Below, one piece after another: positions 28,127-35,741 of a stretch of DNA of 64,000 nt. Position numbers and translations under genes: made by a program. The DNA lies in the NCBI RefSeq assembly GCF_000473245.1, contig NC_022524.1:3372501-3436500 (forward strand), read 5' to 3'. Within the stretch, counting starts at the first letter, position 1, and every line of letters starts with the position of its first letter. The stretch comes from Bacillus infantis NRRL B-14911. Its GTDB lineage: Bacteria; Bacillota; Bacilli; Bacillales; Cytobacillaceae. The notes under the pieces were generated by a model, which worked only from the letters and a program-made list of their open reading frames with translations, was not told where the DNA came from and ran no database searches.

Positions 28127-28849
28127 TTATTTATCCCCGCTTTTTCTTTTCTCTTTTTCTGCCCGGTAAAATTCGTGGAACATTTTCATGAGCGCCCGCT
28201 TCTCAATCCTGGATACATAGCTCCTCGATATCCCGAGCTCCTTGGCAATTTCCCTCTGGGTCTTTTCTTTCTTTAAATCAAGCCCGAATCTGCCGATGAT
28301 GACTTCTTTCTCCCGGTCATCCAGCACATCAATATACTCCTTAACCTTCTCCAGTTCCATATTCAGCTGAATCGTGTTAATAACATCCTCCGACTCAGAC
28401 TTCAGCACATCAATCAGGGAGATTTCATTTCCTTCTTTATCCTGGCCGATCGGATCATGGAGAGAAACATCCTTCTTTGTTTTCTTAAGGGCCCTGAGAT
28501 GCATGAGGATTTCATTTTCGATACAGCGTGCGGCATAGGTTGCAAGCTTTGTGCCTTTCCCTTCCGAATAGCTTTCGATCGCCTTGATCAGACCGATGGT
28601 GCCTATAGAAATGAGATCTTCTGAATCCTCTCCCGTGTTTTCAAATTTTTTCACAATATGCGCCACAAGCCGCAGATTATGTTCAATCAGCATATTGCGT
28701 GCATGGGCATCGCCTTCCGCCATGAGCCGCAGATACTTCCTCTCGTCGGCAGCTGAGAGCGGCTGGGGAAAAGCATTGTTTTTTACATAAGAGACAAGGA
28801 AAACAATCTCCTTTACCAAATAGCCAAGTGCTGTTGCAATTCCTGACAT
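28127..28849 (-). CDS. sigK: RNA polymerase sigma factor SigK, uninterrupted
   Basis: Late mother-cell sigma factor of sporulation. The 240-residue product includes the pro-sequence ([20 protein letters not shown], cleavage expected before [11 protein letters not shown]), region 2 ([17 protein letters not shown]) and region 4 with the helix-turn-helix ([25 protein letters not shown]). The gene is continuous, whereas in B. subtilis it is split by the skin element; no recombinase or attachment site is seen. The ATG has GGGGGTGCATTT upstream. Confidence 0.98.
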   Translation of the reverse strand: MSGIATALGYLVKEIVFLVSYVKNNAFPQPLSAADERKYLRLMAEGDAHARNMLIEHNLRLVAHIVKKFENTGEDSEDLISIGTIGLIKAIESYSEGKGTKLATYAARCIENEILMHLRALKKTKKDVSLHDPIGQDKEGNEISLIDVLKSESEDVINTIQLNMELEKVKEYIDVLDDREKEVIIGRFGLDLKKEKTQREIAKELGISRSYVSRIEKRALMKMFHEFYRAEKEKRKSGDK

Positions 28850-28983
28850 AAATGCACCCCCGCTTTCTAGGACTATTGCCTATAACTAATTCCTATGAAA
28901 GCGTAAGCCATGTTTTGTCTGTCCCACATATATTTTTCCAAACAATCTTGCCGGGCAGTGCTGCCCGGCCAGCTGTACAGCAT

Positions 28984-29012
28984 TAGACAAAACAGCTTAT
29001 TCTCTATAAAAT
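28984..29012 (+). promoter_or_regulatory. Candidate promoter of the 54-residue membrane gene
   Basis: TAGACA (28984-28989) and TAAAAT (29007-29012) with a 17-base spacer, 31 bases before the ORF at 29043. Confidence 0.5.
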
Positions 29013-29042
29013 ATAAAGACATGATATGAAAGAGGTTAAGTT

Positions 29043-29207
29043 ATGTCACCGCAAAAATTAATCATTTTATTGGTTCTTATTATAGTCTTATTATCAACCG
29101 CAGCGGAGTTTATCTTTGAAGGGATTTCGGCAAGGGGGCTCTTCCTGCTGGCAGCGACTGCCGGCTTGACGTTTTATCTGTGGAAGCGTCCGGAGAGAGA
29201 GAAATAA
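29043..29207 (+). CDS. Small hydrophobic protein, 54 residues, unknown
   Basis: MSPQKLIILLVLIIVLLSTA… forms a first hydrophobic segment and GLFLLAATAGLTFYLW a second, ending KRPEREK, so it is likely a two-helix membrane protein. AAAGAGG lies eight bases upstream of the ATG and a candidate promoter precedes it. It is divergent from sigK and is directly followed by the 52-base repeat array. I do not recognise the family. Confidence 0.65.
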   Translation: MSPQKLIILLVLIIVLLSTAAEFIFEGISARGLFLLAATAGLTFYLWKRPEREK

Positions 29208-29234
29208 GCTTAAGCGGGGATTTTTCCCGGATGA

Positions 29235-29465
29235 AGCAGAATAGTGGTCCTACCTCACTCCGCTGGAACCGCTATTTCCGGAATAAAGCAGAATAGTGGT
29301 CCTACCTCACTCCGCTGGAACCACTATTTCCGAATTAAAGCAGAATAGTGGTCCTACCTCACTCCGCTGGAACCACTATTTCCGAATTAAAGCAGAATAG
29401 TGGTCCTACCTCACTCCGCTGGAACCGCTATTTCCGGAATAAAGCAAAATTGTGATCCCGGCTCA
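29235..29465. repeat. 52-base tandem repeat array of hairpins
   Basis: Copies begin at 29235, 29287, 29339 and 29391 with exact 52-base spacing, plus a degenerate fifth from 29443 and a partial copy before the first. Each unit holds AATAGTGGTCC … GGAACCACTATT, a hairpin arm pair around TACCTCACTCCGCT. Copies 2 and 3 share CGAATTAA, copies 1 and 4 CGGAATAA at the end. The fifth copy has become a shorter hairpin AATTGTGA-TCCCGGC-TCACAATT. Confidence 0.9.
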
Positions 29466-29485
29466 CAATTCCCAATTCGCTACTC

Positions 29486-29540
29486 AAAAAAAAGCACAAG
29501 CAGGTCCCTGGGTATCCCCCCAGTCCCGCTTGTGCTTCTT
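29486..29540. terminator. Bidirectional terminator
   Basis: AGCACAAGC … GCTTGTGCT with T-runs on both strands (TTTTTTTT on the minus side, TTCTTTT on the plus side). It would end the micropeptide transcript on the minus strand and the transcript of the 54-residue gene and repeat array on the plus strand. Confidence 0.8.
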
Positions 29541-29545
29541 TTCAG

Positions 29546-29623
29546 TCACTCCGCCCCTACCTCGGCTGAGATGATCAGGCCGGCTGCACAGCAGACTACC
29601 AATCCCATTACAATCATGAACAT
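29546..29623 (-). CDS. Candidate 25-residue hydrophobic micropeptide
   Basis: MFMIVMGLVVCCAAGLIISAEVGAE, a single hydrophobic helix with an acidic tail. AAGGGAG lies eight bases before the ATG, and the stop is six bases from the bidirectional terminator. It may be the last gene of the yrzI micropeptide transcript or a separate small membrane peptide. No homologue recognised. Confidence 0.45.
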   Translation of the reverse strand: MFMIVMGLVVCCAAGLIISAEVGAE

Positions 29624-29709
29624 GGTCAGCACTCCCTTGGTTTGTTATTTCCTGACTTGAATTTACCATATGGAAGCATCATGACAGCGCCCTTGTTGTG
29701 AAAGTTTTG

Positions 29710-29775
29710 TTAACCTTGTTTTTTAGCGGCCTTTTTCCGAAAATGCAATGTCAGCAGCAATACGTTCAATAGCAT
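29710..29775 (-). CDS. Candidate 21-residue YrzI-like micropeptide
   Basis: MLLNVLLLTLHFRKKAAKKQG resembles the N-terminal half of YrzI (hydrophobic stretch then RK-rich). A strong GGGAGG lies eight bases upstream (ATG at 29778 is an alternative). It overlaps, in another frame, a 56-residue open frame (29723-29893) that has no ribosome site of its own. Confidence 0.5.
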   Translation of the reverse strand: MLLNVLLLTLHFRKKAAKKQG

Positions 29776-29799
29776 CATTCATTCCTCCCAACCGAACAG

Positions 29800-29859
29800 T
29801 TAGGTGGAGTCCTTCTCCACCCAAAAGATTGCTTGACGGCCCTGCATTAAATAAATCAT
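29800..29859 (-). CDS. Candidate 19-residue micropeptide with Glu-Lys codon pair (S1025-like)
   Basis: MIYLMQGRQAIFWVEKDST, with AAAGGTGG eight bases before the ATG, 40 bases after yrzI. In B. subtilis the yrzI transcript contains a 17-residue ORF (S1025) that the ribosome-associated RNase Rae1 cuts between a Glu and a Lys codon. Here GAG AAG occupies codons 15 and 16. Equivalence is inferred from position, size and this codon pair; the peptides were not aligned. Confidence 0.55.
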   Translation of the reverse strand: MIYLMQGRQAIFWVEKDST

Positions 29860-29899
29860 CTAAAATTCCACCTTTCGCGAAGTATTTTTTCATTAAAGA

Positions 29900-30040
29900 T
29901 TAAAATGGACGGTACATTGAATATTGGCGATCTTTGTTTTGGTCATGGATCTTTTTGGCTTGCTCCTGCATCATAATTTCTTCTGCAGTCATCGTTCGCT
30001 TTCTGATCGTAATGGATAAAAATAGAATATTAAGTGTCAT
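29900..30040 (-). CDS. yrzI: YrzI family small protein
   Basis: A 46-residue protein, MTLNILFLSITIRKRTMTAE…, ending KDRQYSMYRPF. It has the hallmark MTLN hydrophobic N-terminus and DRQ…YRPF tail of the YrzI family (annotated as probable sporulation proteins, function unknown). GGAGGTGAGACATT precedes the ATG. It lies near yrhC and yrrT as in B. subtilis. A terminator-like hairpin stands just upstream, so its transcript must either read through or start after it. Confidence 0.88.
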   Translation of the reverse strand: MTLNILFLSITIRKRTMTAEEIMMQEQAKKIHDQNKDRQYSMYRPF

Positions 30041-30076
30041 AATGTCTCACCTCCCTTGTCATATCCTGCGGGCACG

Positions 30077-30110
30077 CAAAAAGGCCGCAGAGGATTATCC
30101 CCTGCGGCCT
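30077..30110 (-). terminator. Terminator-like hairpin just upstream of yrzI
   Basis: Minus-strand GGCCGCAG … CTGCGGCC followed by TTTTTGCG. It is the second of two similar hairpins between the upstream micropeptide and yrzI and ends about 20 bases before the yrzI ribosome site. Confidence 0.8.
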
Positions 30111-30121
30111 TCAAATAGACA

Positions 30122-30154
30122 TAAAAAACCGCAGGGCACGATTCACCCTGCGGC
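30122..30154 (-). terminator. Terminator downstream of the 25-residue leader ORF
   Basis: Minus-strand CCGCAGGG-TGAATCGTG-CCCTGCGG followed by TTTTTTATG, about 33 bases after the stop of the ORF at 30187. Confidence 0.85.
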
Positions 30155-30186
30155 ACGGATATGCTAATTTATGCTATGCATTGAAA

Positions 30187-30264
30187 TTAAGCGTTCCATT
30201 CCTTTAAGGCTGAATACGTGTTAAATTTAGTTGTTTTTGACTTCATTACAATTACATTGATCAT
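30187..30264 (-). CDS. Candidate 25-residue micropeptide upstream of yrzI
   Basis: MINVIVMKSKTTKFNTYSALKEWNA. AAGGAGG lies nine bases before the ATG, a near-consensus promoter (30309-30337) precedes it, and a strong terminator follows. This is a complete expression unit for a very small peptide and could act as a leader peptide for yrzI. No function recognised. Confidence 0.6.
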   Translation of the reverse strand: MINVIVMKSKTTKFNTYSALKEWNA

Positions 30265-30308
30265 TTCGTTCAGCCTCCTTTTTCCAGAAATATTCGCTTA
30301 CATTGGTA

Positions 30309-30337
30309 AGTATATCCACTTTTAATCCTTTTGTAAA
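30309..30337 (-). promoter_or_regulatory. Strong sigma-A promoter of the micropeptide/yrzI region
   Basis: Minus-strand TTTACA (30332-30337), a 17-base spacer and TATACT (30309-30314), 45 bases upstream of the micropeptide ATG at 30264. Confidence 0.75.
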
Positions 30338-30435
30338 CCTAAAATCTGCCTTTTTTTTAATTTTTATTTTTTTCTTATCAGGCAGCTGTAAAAAAGCAAG
30401 GAGAATAGCATTGGGAAGTATCAGGATAAGCTTTA

Positions 30436-30474
30436 TAAAAAGTAAAAGGGCTCGGAGTATATCACCCCGAACCC
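30436..30474 (-). terminator. Terminator of the yrrT–yrhC operon
   Basis: Minus-strand GGGTTCGG … CCGAGCCC followed by TTTTACTTTTT, 17 bases after the yrhC stop. Confidence 0.85.
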
Positions 30475-30490
30475 TGCTATCTATAAATCT

Positions 30491-30751
30491 TTATTTTTTC
30501 ATCAAAAATTCTTCGCCTTCATCCATCTCGCTGAGCTTGCTCCGCAGCTTTCTGGAAACTGAGAAGAAATATATAGAACCAAGCAGAAACACCATTGAAG
30601 CAGCAGCCATGATATTAAGGCTGAAAGCTTCCTTCGCTTCCTGCGGAATGATCACACCCAAATAGAAAAACGCGCCGACTGCCAGTAAAGCAATTGCAAA
30701 CCTCTTATAATCTACCATTTTCTGATAAAGCTGTTTTGCATGTGTCTTCAA
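30491..30751 (-). CDS. yrhC: YrhC family membrane protein
   Basis: Small membrane protein with two hydrophobic helices (FAIALLAVGAFFYLGVII and IMAAASMVFLLGSIYFF) and charged ends. It is the last gene after mccB, as in the B. subtilis yrrT-mtnN-mccA-mccB-yrhC operon; function unknown. The start is taken as TTG at 30751, since AAAGTAGGTGA lies five bases upstream; the GTG at 30760 lies inside that site. Product 86 residues. A terminator between mccB and yrhC suggests partial uncoupling. Confidence 0.85.
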   Translation of the reverse strand: MKTHAKQLYQKMVDYKRFAIALLAVGAFFYLGVIIPQEAKEAFSLNIMAAASMVFLLGSIYFFSVSRKLRSKLSEMDEGEEFLMKK

Positions 30752-30841
30752 TGCGTTCACCTACTTTTCTAAGCTATGCATCTACCATAACATAATTATG
30801 GCAGCTATTCGATGTAAATATCTGTTAAATTACTTTCTGAT

Positions 30842-30870
30842 AAAAAAGGAGAGCCCTATTCAGGCTCTCC
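30842..30870 (-). terminator. Terminator downstream of mccB
   Basis: Minus-strand GGAGAGCC-TGAATA-GGGCTCTCC followed by TTTTTT, seven bases after the mccB stop. Confidence 0.88.
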
Positions 30871-30876
30871 GCTGTT

Positions 30877-32938
<2,062 letters not shown>

Positions 32939-32966
32939 AGAGGCTCTCTCCCTTTTTTCGCCTTCC

Positions 32967-33671
32967 TTATGCTTTCTCTTTAAGCGAAGAAACGATTTTC
33001 ATAACGAGATTTGCTGAATGCAGGGCCGCTTTCTCCAGGAACTGGTCGAATGAAACATCAGATTCTTTCCCCGCTATATCTGATAAAGACCGGATGACCA
33101 CAAATGGAGTTCCAAATTGGTATGAGACCTGTGCGATTGCTGCGGCCTCCATTTCTACAGCCTGCAGATCCGTAAATTTTGTCCTTATTGCCTCGACACG
33201 CTCATGATCACTCATGAAGGAATCGCCAGTTGCAATCAGGCCCCTTACAGTTTGTATATCGCTGATTTCCCTGGCACAGTCCTCGGCAATCCTGATAAGA
33301 TCCTGATCTGCCTCGAATGCTGCAGGCAGCTGGGGCACCTGTCCGTATTCGTAGCCGAACGCCGTAACATCGACATCATGGTGGCGGACTTCCGTGGAAA
33401 TGACCACATCTCCGACATTAAGCTCAGGATTGAAGCCGCCGGCTGATCCTGTATTGATAATATAGTCGGGCTTGAAGCGTTCGAGAAGAATGGCACTGGA
33501 CATTGCCGCATTTACTTTGCCGATCCCGGAGCGAAGGAGGATAACCTCGGCTCCATCCATTTTTCCTGAAGTGAATTCACAGCCGGCAATCGTTTCTGCT
33601 GCTGCCTCTGAAATATTTTCCCTTAATAGAGTCACTTCTTCTTCCATTGCTCCAATGATTGCTATTTTCAT
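32967..33671 (-). CDS. mtnN: 5'-methylthioadenosine/S-adenosylhomocysteine nucleosidase
   Basis: Removes adenine from methylthioadenosine and S-adenosylhomocysteine, feeding homocysteine into transsulfuration. Phosphorylase-fold motifs are clear: [21 protein letters not shown], the ATGDSF loop and [11 protein letters not shown], with catalytic Asp in IRSLSDIAG. Product 234 residues. AGAGG precedes the ATG. Second gene of the yrrT operon. Confidence 0.97.
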   Translation of the reverse strand: MKIAIIGAMEEEVTLLRENISEAAAETIAGCEFTSGKMDGAEVILLRSGIGKVNAAMSSAILLERFKPDYIINTGSAGGFNPELNVGDVVISTEVRHHDVDVTAFGYEYGQVPQLPAAFEADQDLIRIAEDCAREISDIQTVRGLIATGDSFMSDHERVEAIRTKFTDLQAVEMEAAAIAQVSYQFGTPFVVIRSLSDIAGKESDVSFDQFLEKAALHSANLVMKIVSSLKEKA

Positions 33672-33686
33672 GATAGAACCTCTTTC

Positions 33687-34325
33687 TTAAATTTTTTCAC
33701 CTTCCATCAGCCAGACAAAGTCATTGCAGCGGGCAAAACTTGCCTTAAAACCATTCTGTTCCAATATCCCTCTAAGGACCGGGATGGTTGTGTAATATTC
33801 ACGCTGCAGATCCTCTGCAAGATTGTGGAAGCCTTGTTCTTCTGCATCTGATATCGCTTTCTTATAGGCTTCTTCAGACTCATACATTGTATCCGCAAAA
33901 ACTATTTTACCACCTATCGCAAGCAGGTGGCTATATGATGCAACCGCTTCGTTCTTTTCTGCATCGGTCAAATGGTGGAAAGCATAAGTAGACACAATCG
34001 TATTGACCGGATCCTGATCAGGATAGGATAGAAAATCTCCCTCTACGATAGACGCCTGCTCCCCAAGCTTTTCCCTCGCAATCTTCCTCATGGCAGGAGA
34101 AGGCTCAGCACCAGTTACCCGGAGCCCTTTTTCCAGAAGCTTTGCCGTCAGGTTGCCAGTCCCCGGGCCGAACTCCAGTACATGACCCGATGCGCGGCCG
34201 GCTACTGCATCCAGGATCCCTTCATAATTTCTGAAAACCTCTTTATATTCAAGATCATGTCCGGTCACACTGTCATCGTATGAATCCGCCCATTGCTCAA
34301 ACAGCTCAATAAATTCTTTCCCCAT
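33687..34325 (-). CDS. yrrT: YrrT SAM-dependent methyltransferase
   Basis: Uncharacterised class I methyltransferase, first gene of the methionine-to-cysteine operon. The SAM motif is VLEFGPGTGNLTAKLL and motif II GAEPSPAMRKIA. The start at 34325 (MGKEFIELFEQWADSYD) has AGGAG eight bases upstream, giving 212 residues; an upstream GTG lies within that site. It may generate the S-adenosylhomocysteine that mtnN consumes, which is inference from context. Confidence 0.93.
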   Translation of the reverse strand: MGKEFIELFEQWADSYDDSVTGHDLEYKEVFRNYEGILDAVAGRASGHVLEFGPGTGNLTAKLLEKGLRVTGAEPSPAMRKIAREKLGEQASIVEGDFLSYPDQDPVNTIVSTYAFHHLTDAEKNEAVASYSHLLAIGGKIVFADTMYESEEAYKKAISDAEEQGFHNLAEDLQREYYTTIPVLRGILEQNGFKASFARCNDFVWLMEGEKI

Positions 34326-34344
34326 TTTTTTCACTCCTGTTTTT

Positions 34345-34371
34345 GTATACTCATAAATCCTATAAGTATAC
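34345..34371. promoter_or_regulatory. Palindrome upstream of yrrT, candidate operator
   Basis: GTATACT (34345-34351) and AGTATAC (34365-34371) form a perfect seven-base inverted repeat with 13 bases between, 20 bases upstream of the yrrT start. Minus-strand TATACT could serve as the -10. It is a candidate regulator site, possibly for CymR; the match to the CymR box was not tested. Confidence 0.4.
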
Positions 34372-34541
34372 TATGAATTAAAAAGTGACTTGTTCTCAAT
34401 TTATCACAGACTATTTTTTTATTCAACAGAAATCATCCAGGAACTTTCTGCACAATCCTGTCCCAAATCTGGGCCGGACTGTACAAAATCTGCGGAACTT
34501 CCTGTAAAATAAAGGTGACAAAGCAAGAAGGGAAGATTCTC

Positions 34542-34751
34542 ATGAACTTTCAATTTGATATGATTGAAGATAAGGTTGAATTTTTTGAGGCGGAGAAATT
34601 AAAGGATCTGGAGAAGAAAATAAACGATCAGATTGAAGTAAACAAAGCGATCCTGCTGACTGTCCACCATGTCTCCCATCAAATGCATGTGGATGAGAAC
34701 GGAAGGACTTACTTTTCTGCCGTCGTTCTCTTTAAATCTAAACATAAATAA
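34542..34751 (+). CDS. yrzA: YrzA family protein (DUF2536)
   Basis: A 69-residue protein, MNFQFDMIEDKVEFFEAEKL…, matching the YrzA/DUF2536 family of unknown function over its length (HHVSHQM, YFSAVVLFKSK). It starts at 34542 with AAGGG nine bases upstream; a longer frame from 34515 lacks support. It is divergent from yrrT and followed by a terminator. Confidence 0.88.
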   Translation: MNFQFDMIEDKVEFFEAEKLKDLEKKINDQIEVNKAILLTVHHVSHQMHVDENGRTYFSAVVLFKSKHK

Positions 34752-34805
34752 AAACCGGCCCCCCGGCAATCTGTTTATACAGATCACCCGGCGGGCCGGT
34801 TTTTC
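34751..34805 (+). terminator. Terminator of yrzA
   Basis: AAAACCGGCC … GGCCGGTTTTT with inner CCGG and ATCTGTTTATACAGAT stems, directly after the yrzA stop. Confidence 0.85.
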
Positions 34806-34869
34806 CTTTAGGCTTTTTTCGTTTAGATTGCTGCTTTCGGAAAAAGACTTTCTCTTTGTAAAGAGAGCA

Positions 34870-34936
34870 GCTCTTTTCTTATCATGATATTTCATGGTAA
34901 GCATTAATGGAAAACAACAAAGTTTAAGAAAAGAGC
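34870..34936 (-). repeat. Inverted repeat downstream of yrrS
   Basis: Twelve-base perfect arms (34870-34881 and 34925-34936, GCTCTTTTCTTA/TAAGAAAAGAGC) enclose a smaller hairpin (ATCATGA/TCATGGT). Immediately beyond, on the minus strand, CTCTTTACAAAGAG is followed by AAAGTCTTTTT, so the whole probably ends yrrS transcription. Confidence 0.55.
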
Positions 34937-34942
34937 CTTACT

Positions 34943-35635
34943 TTATTGGACGCTGTTCAGCTCTTCCATTTTAACAGGCTTCCATCCTTGTCCGTCCACC
35001 CATTCAATATAGACACGGTATTTTTCCTGCTGGTCTTTGGTGGAGACGGTACCGACCGATTGATTGGGGCCGTTATTCCCTAAGAACCAGATGGTCATAT
35101 TGCTCTCAGGTATTCCAGTGGCATAGGTGATGGCCTGGACCATCTCATTCCAGTCCACGCCTTCATAGACGGCTGTGTGCTCGCCTGTCTGGGAAGTGCC
35201 GACCGGCTGCCATGAAGGATTAACAATGGTCTTTTCGACATCAGGAGCACTGCCGCCGTCGGTGACCTCTGCATCTTCCTCAATATCCTGGTCTTCTTCC
35301 GCTTCTTCTCCATTATCCTCATCTGCATTTTCAGCATCTCCGCCATCCTGGGCGGAATCCTCAGCCTGGTCTGCTTCTTCTTCCTGGCCTGCTGTTTCAT
35401 CAGATGTATTATTATCATTATCCTTATCATTATTTTCTGGATCGGCTTTTTCAGACGCCGGTGCCTGCTCGGCTGCTTCATCATCATTGCCGCCCAGGAA
35501 TATCGCGGCAGATACAATAATGATCAATAAGAGCACAACCCCGATCAGCGTATTTAGAATAATATTGGTTTTTCTTCTTTTAGCCCTTTTCCCTGAGCGG
35601 GATGACCCGTTTGATTCTTCGAAATTGCCATTCAC
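34943..35635 (-). CDS. yrrS: YrrS family protein (DUF1510)
   Basis: A 230-residue membrane-anchored protein. A basic cytoplasmic N-terminus (RSGKRAKRRK) and a single membrane helix (NTLIGVVLLLIIIVSAAIFL) come first. A long acidic low-complexity stretch rich in Glu, Asp, Asn and Ala (about residues 50-135) follows, then the conserved C-terminal domain (WQPVGTSQTGEHTAVYEG). The start is GTG with GGAGGAG upstream. It follows pbpI as in B. subtilis; a cell-wall role is likely from the context. Confidence 0.92.
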   Translation of the reverse strand: MNGNFEESNGSSRSGKRAKRRKTNIILNTLIGVVLLLIIIVSAAIFLGGNDDEAAEQAPASEKADPENNDKDNDNNTSDETAGQEEEADQAEDSAQDGGDAENADEDNGEEAEEDQDIEEDAEVTDGGSAPDVEKTIVNPSWQPVGTSQTGEHTAVYEGVDWNEMVQAITYATGIPESNMTIWFLGNNGPNQSVGTVSTKDQQEKYRVYIEWVDGQGWKPVKMEELNSVQ

Positions 35636-35741
35636 GTGTTTTTCTCCTCCCCATATATATGGTTGTCAACATTCTACCATGAGTGCCGGCAAAACATGAA
35701 GGAATTTGATGTTAGAAAAACTTGCCGGCTGCGGGCTTCTT

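Noticed and set aside
28127-28849. skin-like element or split sigK
   Set aside because: The gene reads through without interruption and no recombinase or repeat is nearby.
29235-29465. CRISPR array
   Set aside because: Units are contiguous 52-base copies with no unique spacers, and no cas genes are present in the window.
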